Shown: positions 48,301-59,390 of the stretch, piece by piece | Layout: the number at the start of each line of letters is the position of its first letter | Position numbering within the stretch: position 1 is the first letter of the stretch | Notes under the pieces: model-generated | The model's database searches: none | Told to the model about the DNA's origin: nothing | What the model saw: the letters and a program-made list of their open reading frames with translations, nothing else | NCBI GenBank assembly: GCA_022036555.1 | Contig: CM039134.1 | Location: forward strand, 6,324,818 to 6,388,817 | Direction: 5' to 3' | DNA from: Microstegium vimineum | Lineage: Eukaryota; Streptophyta; Magnoliopsida; Poales; Poaceae | DNA: 64,000 nucleotides | Program-made: the position numbers and the translations under genes

Positions 48301-51300
48301 AGCATGAATAGTTTCACAATGACAGGTGTCAATTGTAAAGAAATTAGCATAAACCATAAAAAAAAAGCAGCAGCCGCAATGATGATGACAACAACAACAA
48401 AATGAAACCTTTTAATCCCTAGCAAGCCGGGACAGATAAAACAATAGCAATGAACTGTTGTATATGATTCAAAGAGACCAAAAGATTTGCTACAAGAATG
48501 GGCATTGATCCAAAACAAATTCTTTGATAATACTTAATAGTGAATGCAATACCTTCCTTGGGATCAGATGAGTTCCTTTGTAGCAAATTGTCCAAGCGTG
48601 ATTTTACACTTATCTTAGAAGACCCCACAATTGTAATGTGACCCATCTTCCTTTGCTTCCGCATCTCTGAAAGAAAAGTATTCTCAATGATATTTTCTGA
48701 CACAGGGAAGCAAGAATGTTTTGTGTGGAGTAAGCTAACCTGGCTTTGCATACCAATGGACTGATGCACCTGGAATGTTTAGTGCCCTCCTGATAAGCTG
48801 ATGAGCCAGAAAGAATCCTGCCTCACCCTACAGCACAATCGCGTCTGATATATTAAACTGCAACTGAATTACTACAATAATAATAACTAAAATATAAACA
48901 CAGAGTCATGCCAACAAAACCTGATATCAGCCTACTTGTTGCATTCAGTATATTCCAAATGTAATAATAAGCACGGAAGCAAACCGTATTCGTCACCTCA
49001 TCCTCGCCCAGGATGTTGTACATTATTGCTGCAGGTGCTTTCATTGAAGGATCACCAAGAGGAAGGCCAAGAATAGCACGTAAATGCTGCTTGTATTGTG
49101 AGGTGTAGCATGACTCTATTGTGTGATGCCCACTGTTGTGAGGCCGAGGGGCTACTTCATTCAATAAAATCTAGTGAAATAACAACATAAGGATAATGAT
49201 GTAAACACTACTCCAGGAGGATTAAATTTTGAACAATAAGTAGATGGTTCATGGTTCAACAAACCTGATCATCTTCTGTTAAAAATAACTCTACAGCAAA
49301 GACACCTGCTCCTTCTAATGATTTGATAGCTTTTTCGGCCACACTAGTAGCCAACTTCTTTATTTTGTCAGATACCTCAGCAGGAGCTTCAACAACATGA
49401 CATATGTTTTCCCTGAAAGTTCACACACATTCTTTGTATTTTAAAAATTAGAAGTACAGAGCGAACTTTAATTCAAAAAAAAAGAATAAGTAGCAAATTA
49501 TCATAACAAAAAAAAAGTCTTACTTGTGAATTGTTTCAACAACAGGATAGCAGACAGTAGAGCTGTCTCTGCTCCTTGCCACAATTACAGACAGCTCCTA
49601 AATACAAAGGATAGAAAATACAATAAACTAAATAATTGTAATTAAAAGAAGTACCTGAAAAGTCCTCACAACACAATGAAAATTGTGATCGGCTATGAAC
49701 CATGATTAAGAAAAGGCATTACACCAGTCATTCTCATACAAGCAGGATACCCTAAAGCAGACTTTTTGTTTACAACAAAGAGGGCAAGTATCTTCTAGTC
49801 AACTTGCATTACACATCCTATATTCATATCAGCTACACGAAAATATCAGGAACACAAGCATCAAGAATAATTAACGGATAGGTAGCACGCCACTAGCACG
49901 ATTTCTAAAATGATTATGAGGAAAAAAAATCAATATTGCGCCCAAAGCATCAATTTATTGAGCATAAAGTTAAAGCAGGATATCAAAATGAAAAAAGAAT
50001 AAACCGCAGGGTTTGAACCTAAAATTGATAGACTAAAAAGAGTCATTTTGTACATACATTTAAACTGAATTTAACTAACCTTTACGAAAGGAGTCCATCT
50101 CTCAACATACAAGCCATGCTCAAACCCACCCAGTGCTGCAAGAAGTAATAATGTGAACAAAGTGTAGTTTTATCTACTTATAAGCTAATTTTCAAAGAAA
50201 AATGAGCAGTTTCCAGACAAACCGTGTAATATTAAGAATTCAAAGACAAAACCTAAATCAATTTCCAATCTACTTACAAGCAACAACAGAAGATAGCTCA
50301 TCTTTGTTCTTGGCTACAGCATTGCCTCGGCCATCATATGCTAATCTCTTGCTTTTTACCATTAGGGGATAGCCAAACTTTTCCCCAGCTTCCTCTATAC
50401 TATGTAAAGTATCTACCTGCAAATCAAAACTATTAAACTACCTAGAGACACTTAAAAGATACAATACTATCAAACAGATTAGAAGTTTGGGCATTACTTC
50501 CATGAAGTCAGGCAATGGGATCCCGCATTTCGAGAAATGCATTTTCTGCCTGTACTTGTCCTGCAATTGAGTGTCGATACACAATGAACTATCGGTAATT
50601 ACCATAAATGAAGTAGTTGAAAGGGTATCATGAAGATGAAATTATTATCTACTGTTGGTTCAGCAGGGTCAGAGATTGAGAAAGTCACAGAGCTACTTTG
50701 TTGAAGTGTGACAGTTGGCATAAAAAAATCAATTGAATAAGTAGCTGTGACAGATTTTTCATCTCTGGCGAGTTAGATGCATCATTTCAAGAAAGTAGTG
50801 CATATACAGTTTGTGTTTATGCCTCAAAGCAGTAAAACTGACTGACTAGGTGGTTAGCACAAGGAGAGAAAAATTACCTGAATAATCATGATTGTGGAGG
50901 CTTTAGGCTCGCAGTCAACACCCTGTTTTTCTAGCATCTCGAGTGCGGCGGCATTAACATGCTCAATCTCTACTGTTAGGACCCCACACCTAATAACAGC
51001 TTTTTTTTTCTTTAAAAAAAAAGGAACGGAAACAGCCGACGAGCAAGCGTAAAAGGATTGCAACTTATACTACCTCTTGGCGAACTCCCGGACCGTGTCC
51101 TCATCGGTGAAGCTCCCGACGACGTGCTCATCGCAAACAGAGCTGGCGGGGCAGCCCGGAAGGGGGTCGAGGATGACGATTCTAATCCCCATCTGGCTCG
51201 CCGCCTGGCAGAGCATCTTCCCGAGCTGGCCTCCCCCGAGGACTCCGACGACGGTGTTGGAGACGCCGTGCACCGGCGGACCACCCTGCCTGGAACACAT

Positions 51301-51614
51301 CACAGCACAAGCATCCATCAGGCGCAGGAACCGCCGGCATGGTCATCGCGGTCAGCGCGAATTGGTAGGATAGGACACGGAGAGACTCCGTTCGGTGCTC
51401 ACCCATCATGCGGGAGCGCGGCGGGCTGCATGGAGGATGCCCGGGCGCGCAGCGAGAGGAGAGGCGGCGTCGGCGGCGCGGACACGGGGCCCCGCGGCTT
51501 CCAGGACGCGCGGCGCGGGCGGGCGCCCGCGGACGCGGAGGGGAGGTAGGGGGACGAGGAGGAGGGGGCGGCGGTGGAGGCAGGGGACGGCACGCTGAGG
51601 AACCTGGAGTGCAT
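45389..51614 (-). CDS. PURKE: Phosphoribosylaminoimidazole carboxylase, chloroplast (PurK-PurE), 16 exons
   Basis: Exons 51614-51403, 51289-51074, 50989-50878, 50560-50498, 50416-50278, 50135-50080, 49597-49524, 49412-49265, 49170-48997, 48827-48740, 48666-48553, 48203-48106, 48004-47887, 47511-47417, 46739-46633 and 45488-45389 join in frame into 637 residues. Residues 1-70 are Ser/Ala/Pro/Arg-rich, a likely plastid transit peptide. The PurK ATP-grasp part runs from about 80 (VVGVLGGGQLGKMLCQAASQ) through VKSKRLAYDGRGNAVAKN and NEVAPRPHNSGHHTIESC to about 430. The PurE part begins near 467 (VAIIMGSQSDLPVMKDAERI) and includes HRTPERMYDYAKSA, AGAGGAAHLPGMVAS and IGNAENAGLLAVRIL. The enzyme carboxylates aminoimidazole ribonucleotide to CAIR in plastid purine synthesis. 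The intron after exon 13 uses a GC donor (AG|GCAAGT). It is intact, unlike its paralogue. Confidence 0.95.
45920..46533. mobile_element. Harbinger-like element in the last-but-one intron of the intact carboxylase gene
   Basis: Ends GATCATCTCC and GGAGATGCTC are imperfect inverses of the GAGCATCTCC type. The paralogue has an uninterrupted CCACTTAAGGGAGG at this place, a TTAA target, so this is an insertion after duplication. The GC-rich interior (46120-46430) has repeated GGGCAGGGTTGCCGGCGGAG units and no known protein domain. Confidence 0.7.
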
Positions 51615-51883
51615 GCTCTCTCACTCGGTCACTCCCGGAGGCGGCCGGTGACTAGGGCTCAAGCGGGGGCACGACAGTTGAGGAGCGGTCGGTCGGTCGG
51701 CGGCGCGGCGGCGGCGGCGGCGGCGTGGAAAGCTATTTGTGCTTTTGAGCGTGGCGCGGCGCAATGGGCATCCGCTTTTACGGGCTTCGGGCTGTGACGC
51801 ATTTGCATGTTGCAACGAGACACGGAATCTTTCATCTTTGCCCTGAATGGGCTGAACTGAACCGATTATATTGGGCTAAAAAT
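51615..51883 (-). promoter_or_regulatory. Promoter region of the intact carboxylase gene
   Basis: Only about 270 bp remain between the start codon at 51614 and a LINE insertion at 51895. A CGG-repeat-rich segment (51680-51725) probably belongs to the 5' leader. No TATA box is obvious. Confidence 0.45.
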
Positions 51884-51894
51884 TAGCCTAAATT

Positions 51895-54800
51895 GGAATG
51901 TCAGGGGGTTAGGGAAACCTTACAGAAGAAGTTTGGTGGTTAAAAATCATGTTATCCAAGAAGATCTAGCTATTGTTGCTCTGCAGGAAACCATCAAACA
52001 CTGGAGTTGAAGGAGTTGATTGGCAATCAAGACTTTCTGTGGCAATGGTGCCGGCCAGAGGACATTCTGGGGGTCTTCTTTTAGGTATCAAAAATGAGGT
52101 GTTGGAGTTAGAGTCCTCTGAACTCTCCACTTTTTTCATGGGTGTTTTGGTCAGACACAGAGTTACTAATATTAGATTCTGGATAATTGATGTCTATGGT
52201 CCTGCCAATCATGAAAACTCTGGGGATTTTATTCAAGATCTTACTATTTTTCGTGACAAGGAATCTCTACCTATGGTGTTGGGGGGTGATTTCAATCTAA
52301 TTAGGAATGACAAAGAGAGAAACTCAGGTCATGGAGACATCAGGCTTATGGGCCTCTTCAATGACTTTATTGAAAATTTCCAACTAAGAGAAATTTATGT
52401 TAATGGGGGAAAATTCACCTGGTCAAATAAATAGAGAAACCCCATTTTGATCAAGTTGGATAGGATTTTAGTGACTGATGGTTGGGAGGAAAGATTTCCT
52501 AAATGTTTTGCTTGGTCTAAAGCCAGGGTTGGCTCTGACCATTGCCCTTTGATTCTTGGTTCTGGAGAAGATGGGGTTGCTAGATCAAAGTATTTCTTTT
52601 TCCAGAAACAGTGGCTACAGTTAGATGGCTTTGGGATGATGATAAGCAAGAAATGGGTTTGAGTTGCAGAATAATCTTGGTGATACATCTTATTCCTTAG
52701 ACATTTGGCATGGTTGCCTTCAAATTTTAAGGAAATTTCTGAAGGGCTGGAATTTGAATATGTTAGGGGCCCAAAAACAAGCTAAGGATTTGTTGACTAA
52801 GCAAATAGAGGTAATCGACTTAGCTGCTGAAAGCAGACTCTTATCTTTGGAGGAATGGGAAACCAGAATGGATTCAGAAAGACAGCTAGAAAATTTTATC
52901 AGGATGGAAGAAATTTATTGGAAACAAAGGGTGGGTGATAATTGGATTCTGAAAGGGGATGCAAATACACACTTCTTTCATCAGTTTGCCAATGGCAGGA
53001 GAAGAAAAAATAACATCACCTTCCTGGAAACTGAAGCTGGTGAAATTAGAAGCCAAAAGAATATTACATATCATGTGGTTCAATTCTATAAACAACTCTT
53101 TGGGCACAGTGATGGATGTAGTATTGGTTTGAAGCCCAATTTTTGGCCGGCTGAACAAGTGTTGTCTGAAGAGGACAGTATAACTCTTGTTAAACCCTTT
53201 GAATCAGGAGAGATTCAATCTGTCATCATGGAGATGAAAGAGAACTCTGCTCCTGGTCCTAATGGGTTTGGAGTTATCTTCTTTAAGAAGTTCTGGGAGG
53301 TTTTTAAGGGAGTTATGATGGCCATGTTTCAGGATTTTTGGAAGGGGCAACTAGACATCAAAAGACTCAACTATGGGGTGATCACACTAGTGCCAAAGAT
53401 CAAGGAGGCAAACACTATCAAGCAGTATAGGCCAATTTGTCTGTTGAATGTGGACTTCAAATGCTTTACTATAGTGTTAACAAACAGGTTGGCACCTATT
53501 ACTAGGAAGATTATTGGAAGACATCAGACAGGGTTTGTTAAAGGTAGAAACATACTGGAAGGAGTGGTTGTTTTGCATGAAGTCTTAAATGAGTTAAAGA
53601 CATCTAAAAAGAAAGGTCTAATACTGAAAATCGATTTTGAGAAGGCTTATGACAGAGTTAAATGGTCCTTCCTAGAACAAGTAATGATGGGAAAGGGTTT
53701 CTCGGGTACTTGGATTAATTGGGTCATGGAGACCGTGAAAGGAGGCAGAGTGTGCATTAATGTAAATGGGGAGAGGAGTCTTTATTTTAGAACTTTCAGG
53801 GGTTTAAGGCAAGGAGACCCCCTCTCTCCTCTTTTATTCAATTTGGTGGCTGATGCACTAGGAGTGCTTTTAGAAAAAGCCATTCATAAGGGACATATTA
53901 AAGGGGTGTTAGAGGACCTTATTCTTGGGGGAGTATCACACATTCAATATACTGATGATACTGTGATTATGATTGATGGCCCAATGGAATCGATTAGGAA
54001 CTTAAAGCTGATTATGTACTGCTTTGAATGGCTTTCTGGTTTAAAAATCAACTTCCATAAGAGTGAGGTTTTTGTCTTTGGGGTGGCCTAAGAGGAAAAG
54101 GAGAATATGGCAAACATGTTGAATTGTGTTTTGGGGGAGTTTCCTTTAAAATACCTTGGGTGCCGATTAGTGATCATACTCTCTTTACAGGGCCTTTTAA
54201 CCCAGTTGTCCAAAAGTTGCATAAGAGACTTGATCCTTGGAAGGGCAAACATTTAACCTCTGGGGGTAGACACATTCTAACAAATTCTTGTCTCAGTAGT
54301 ATACCTCTGTATTGTATGGGTTTCTATAAACTACAACATAAAATTCATGAACAAATGGACAGTATTAGGGCTAACTTCTTGTGGCAAGGCACTGAGAATA
54401 AGTTTAAATACCACATGGCAAAATGGGAGATGGTGTGTAGACCTAAAGATCAAGGGGGTTTGGGTATTATTAACACTTGGATTATGAATGATTGCTTGCT
54501 AGTGAAGTGGATATGGAAGATTTTTCAAGAACCTGATGAGATGTGGTTTAAAATAGTGGGCTAAATATATGAGACATGGGAGTTTCTTTGATTCCAACAT
54601 AAAAGGGTGCTCGCGGTTCTGGAAGGGTTTACATAAAGTTAAACATTTATTCAAATGGGGTGCTATCTTTAGAGTAGAAGATGGGAAGGCTTGTAGGTTT
54701 TGGAAAGATTGTTGGTTGAAAGAGGTCCCTCTCAGTATTTTCTATGGAGAGCTCTATAAGATGGTGAGGGACCCTGACTGCTCGGTGGCTAGCTGTATAA

Positions 54801-55666
54801 AAGATAATCAATGGGTGATTGATTTCAGAAGGTCCTTATCTATGGAGGAGTATGAGAAATGGTTGGACCTCTTGGGGGATTTACAAAATACCAATTTGTC
54901 GGGTAGTCATGATTCAGTAAGTTGGACCTTAAATAGTAATAAAGGCTATTCTCCTAAATCCCTTTACAGTTTTTTGACTGATAGTGGAATGGCTAGCAAG
55001 GTTGCTAGATATATCTGGAAAGCTAAAGTCCCCTTAAAAATCAATTTCTTTCTTTGGCAAACTTTTAACAATAAGCTGCAGGTGGCGCAAAGTCTTGTCA
55101 GGAGAGGGTGGAGAGGAGAAGCGAGGTGTTGTGTTTGTGGGATGCCTGAAATAGTAGTGGATCACATTTTCTTTAGGTGCTTTTTGGCAAAGTTTGTGTG
55201 GGTTATGATCAGGGAGATCTTTAGGATAAGCTACTCACCAAACTCTTTGGAGGATTTCACTAGAGAGTGGCTGTTAGGCAAGGGGCCTGTTAAGAAAAAT
55301 ATTACAATTTTTCTGTTTGCAGGTTTTGCTTGGTCTTTATGGATTACAAGAAATAAAATGGCAATTGAGAAAGAATTCCCTAAGGCTCCCTCTGATGTTA
55401 TATATTCTGCTATGTCATTAATGCAGAAGTGGAGTATCAAGCTGAAGGAGGAAGACAGGAGTCGATTTGAGAAGATCAAGGGCGACATCATGACTTGGCT
55501 GAAGTCCTTCAAGCCTCTAGTTCTTATGTCTTCAGATATTGTTGAGATTTAAGGCTGTAATAGATTCTTTGGTCTTAGCTTTGACTGTGAATTGTAGCTG
55601 GTAACCCCAGCACCAACTCTGTTAACGCTTGCTTTCTAAAAAGCTGAGGAAACTCTTGTAAAAAAA
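51895..55666 (+). mobile_element. L1-type LINE, ORF2 only, with 11 bp target duplication
   Basis: TAGCCTAAATT flanks the element at 51884-51894 and 55667-55677, with an A-run at the right end. It begins at WNVRGLGKPYRR, the start of the endonuclease domain, so it is 5'-truncated. The order is endonuclease (GGDFNLIRND, then GSDHCPL near 52532), reverse transcriptase (QYRPICLLNVDFKC, HQTGFVKGRNI, IDFEKAYDRVKW, RGLRQGDPLSPLLFNLVADA, and YTDDT in place of YADDT) and a zinc-binding C-terminus (CCVCGMPEIVVDHIFFRC). Frameshifts lie near 51990, 52655, 54165 and 54562, and in-frame stops at 52432 and 54089, so it is inactive. Confidence 0.94.
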
Positions 55667-55677
55667 TAGCCTAAATT

Positions 55678-56171
55678 AGTTGTGGCTGGCTGGTTCAGTT
55701 GGTAAACAACTAGTTGAAAATTTAGTTAAAAAATTAAAATCCACTTATTAGTCTCTACATTTGAATGTACTAGAGGTAATTTAAACTAAAATTAGTTCTG
55801 AGAGTTCCAACTCGCAAAAAAATCTTCGAAGGAATAAATAAAACAATCTCTAACAATTTCTGATAGGTTTTAGAAAACGAATTTACATTAATAATCTAAA
55901 TTATTTAAAAATTATTCTAATAACTTCTATATATCGTTTCTCTTTTTACAATTATACATCAAGAATTAGTTTTTACAATTTATTCTTTCTCACGTCCTTC
56001 CTCCCTAGATTGGCAGACTACGTAGCCGCATGTTCGGTGATTTATTTTAAGTGCTAAAAGTTGGGAGATAGGATTAAGAACTCTTGGAGATAGGTTTCTT
56101 CTATTCTTGTGGAAAGATCCTATATTTGGAGGCTTTATTGGGAACTGTTGATGCTCTTAGCTAGCAATTAA
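55678..56171. other. Intergenic DNA, no feature recognised
   Basis: AT-rich sequence with short decayed repeats. No exon or delimitable element was seen. Confidence 0.5.
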
Positions 56172-56541
56172 GAGCATCTCCAACAATATTACAAAATACT
56201 TTGTAAATAGGTTTTTCAACCTTTGCAAAATATATTAAGAGACATAATAACTACAACTTCAATAATTTCTAAAATCTCGCACTTAACCTAAAAGATAGAA
56301 GATAATTTTACTCAAGACTTTTAAATTATTTCTAAATCACACTAATCATCTTTATACTTTATTTCTCTCTTATACATTTACATCGGGAATCGTATCCTAC
56401 TTTTTTTCTTCCCCGTGTCCTTCCACCTTTAAATCGGCGCGACGATAGACGCACGAAACTTTATGGACATCGGAGATGAATTTTTTTCAATCATGTCAAA
56501 ATCATAAAGGGGATACCGTTTTTGGTACTTTGGAGATGCTC
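56172..56541. mobile_element. Tourist/Harbinger-type MITE
   Basis: GAGCATCTCCAACAATATTA at the left and ACTTTGGAGATGCTC at the right are inverted. TAA flanks both sides. Length is 370 bp, AT-rich and noncoding. Confidence 0.82.
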
Positions 56542-57280
56542 TAACTCGGGTATCCAAACATACTTAAAATCTAGTTGTTCTCGATGTGGGAATTTATAAT
56601 CAAGATGATTATTACCTTCGTTCATTACACGTTGTATATGTTTTTTATTTTTGTCCTAACTCAAATTTCTTTCACCAAATTTGTTGTTAAAGTCAACAAC
56701 ATCTACTACATCAAAATAGATCTTAGTTTCTCTCTACATGCCACAACTCAAACAACATTTTTAACCTTATAGCTTAGCTTATATAAGCTAAACTGGTCAA
56801 AAAATACCCATACATATAACCTAGCTTATATAAATCTATGACACTCAAAGCTTATATAATAGTATAATAAGTTGCTACGAACCAGCTTATCTTGATTTTT
56901 TCTGCACATATATATAAACAGAAGTAAAGAAACATGCCTTTAATTTTATTTTATTAAATCATCCAAGAAGTATGTCTTTGAGTGTGTGTAAAATTATGTT
57001 AGTGTTTTATATACTAATATGTGTGTGTGTACTATAAATGAATTAGAATTGAATAAATTTAACTTAGGACAGAATTAACAGAGCTAGTACTATATAAATG
57101 TGTTTCAGGTACACCTTAATTTCTCGCCCTCATTTTTTCCCTATATATAAAAACATATGGGACGAAAGTAATATTTTACCATTAAAAGAAAAATGTGTTG
57201 TGGAAATCCTGTCGTTAATCTATAATCTCTTCCTCTCTTCTTTTTTATCTCGAAAATATGTCCTCCATCCATTCATCACA
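56542..57280. other. Intergenic AT-rich DNA, no gene recognised
   Basis: Short repeats of the phrase TAGCTTATATAA occur near 56770-56860. I see nothing coding. Confidence 0.5.
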
Positions 57281-57624
57281 GAGCAACTCCAACAGTTTTG
57301 CAAATGAGCTTGACATTCTTGTTTTTGTCAAAAAGTCTAAAAATCTCCTATTCTACAGTTTGACAAATGAGTTTGACATTTTTGTTAACTTGGCAAACAT
57401 TAGGTGAAATTTGACATTTATACCAAACTGCGGTTCACTTGGCAATTGCCCCACGCGTTACTCCCGTGGGATATTTTCCCCTCGCGCGTACAATTTTTAG
57501 TTTTGTCAAGTGAATAATGAGAAACTGTTGGAGATGGACTCTTTTTATCTTTATCATATTCACTTCGGATTTGGTAAATTTCTAATTTTACCAAATAAAA
57601 AATACAAAATTATTGGAGTTACTC
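57281..57624. mobile_element. MITE with GAGCAACTCC/GGAGTTACTC ends
   Basis: GAGCAACTCCAACAGTTTTG at the left is mirrored by TTATTGGAGTTACTC at the right. The interior repeats TTTGACAAATGAG-type phrases. It is related in ends to the GAGCATCTCC group. No clear 3 bp duplication was seen. Confidence 0.65.
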
Positions 57625-58478
57625 TAATCTCATGAGACGAAGGCCCAGACGGGGACCTCAGACAGCCTTAATGTTGGGCCTAACTAGACCGGCATGAAAG
57701 AGGGGCCCAGAGACTAAAGAAGAAAGGCTAGGAGCCTCTTGGACCTCGCCCCCCCAACCATCAGCGTCGGTTTAGAGAGGAAACACAATCCACATCTGCT
57801 AAAAAACCACCATCCGCAGGTTAGATTTTTTTCTTCATTTTATTTTTTTTCATTTTTTAAAAGAAGAATTGTCAATAAAAAAATTGCAAAAGTGTATACT
57901 ACTATGACCTATTGAAGTGGAGGGTTATAAATTTCGCTATTTCATTCCTTGACGCACACCTTACCGTCCTGTTGAATCGTTGGAATCCACCTTTTAAAAA
58001 AACCATGAGTTTTAAAAATGAGCGCATATGGGATGTGATGTGTATAAAAAGCTGTATAACTTGGATATATCTACAAGTTTAGTTTTTGACTGAAGCTGTT
58101 ATAGTGCCACCAATCAAATATTATATCGATTTTCTTGCTTCGAGTTGCGTTGTGAGCTAGAGGTTGTAGATATTATTGAGAACTACAATTCATACGAGAT
58201 CATTTGCAGGGGCGGTGATGAGGACATGACACATATGGATATATATGGTCATGAAAGTTAAAGATAAGGTGAGAGCTTGTTCCTATGTTTGCACCATGAC
58301 ATAAATAAGAATTTGTCGCTACCTAATATTGTTGCTTTCAATATACTTAGGAACAACGATGATGACGTTAACTTCGAAAAAAAGGTTTTCTATGGCCTCT
58401 ACAACTGATGAGACATGCATGGATACAAGTATAAAACATGCACAAGACCGAATTTAGAGAGTGCAAGCTTGTCGAAAC
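57625..58478. other. Intergenic DNA left of the CACTA element
   Basis: No coding signal or repeat termini were recognised. Confidence 0.5.
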
Positions 58479-58744
58479 CACTAGTAGAGAACAGGCTTGT
58501 GAACGAAATGCAAATTTGCCTTTAGTCTCGGAATTTTTTGCGGCCAAAAATAAAGAGTCTTGCTCAACGGCTAGTGTAGCAGGCGTGCAGTAGCCTTTTG
58601 CAGGCATGACTTTTTAGTCCCAGTTGGTATTACCAACTGAAACTAAAGAGTCCAGGTTGGTAGCTCCAGCCGGGACTAAAGGTTCAATCCCGGTTTGAGG
58701 TTCCAACCGAGAGTGACCTTACCAACCGGGGCTAAAAAGCCCCT

Positions 58745-58755
58745 GTATAAATAGT
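58745..58755 (+). promoter_or_regulatory. TATA box of the gene inside the CACTA element
   Basis: TGTATAAATAG lies just inside the left subterminal repeats and about 620 bp before the first coding exon, in the right orientation. Confidence 0.5.
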
Positions 58756-59027
58756 TTTCTTCCTTCCCTGCCCGAGCCAGAGAGGACATCAGTGCTCTTG
58801 AGAAAACAGAAAGTGTTCTTGAGCAAGAGAGGAGGAAGAAAGGTGTTCTTGATGATATTGTTTCTTCTTTGCCTGGCATACATAAGATTTTTCTTCACTC
58901 ATACTTCACTCCTAAGCAAGGTTACCAATCTCACCCTCTCTTGTTTCATCACCATTTCATTTCATGCTTTACAAATAATTGTTTTTATTGTGTATTTTGA
59001 ATTTCGCATGTCATTTTCTCTGTTTAA

Positions 59028-59390
59028 TTGTTGTAATTGCATTGAGACAGTAGTGATTTAGACAATTATATAAAGAATTTATTTTAGAGGAATAGTTTTA
59101 CTTAGCTTGATATAGCTCAATTTAATAGAGTTTGTTTAGAAAATAAGAATTTTAATTTAGTTTAAATAAATTAATCTAGCTACTGAGTAGACGGCAACTA
59201 TTTATAGTTTTAATTGTCGTTGTAATTTCAATGAGACGATAGTGATTTAGAGAAATATATAAAGAATTTATTTTAGAGGCATAGTATTTGATAGCTCGTT
59301 TTAATTGAGTTTGTTTAGAAAATGAGATTTTTAATTTAGTTTAAATAAATTAATCTAGCTAGTGAGTAGATGACGACTACTTATGGTTCC
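59028..59390. repeat. Tandem duplication of about 180 bp inside the CACTA element
   Basis: The block ATATAAAGAATTTATTTTAG ... AATAAATTAATCTAGCTA occurs at about 59068-59183 and again at about 59257-59362 with some mismatches. The second copy runs into the start codon of the first exon. Confidence 0.8.

Larger units (their letters stand above)
44150..51614 (-). repeat. Segmental duplication unit B (proximal)
   Basis: Partner of 35170-42975. Relative to unit A it has extra DNA at about 44753-44845 and at about 45650-46540, which includes a Harbinger-like element. It also has a local 45-47 bp duplication around the stop codon at 45345-45410. Confidence 0.88.
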
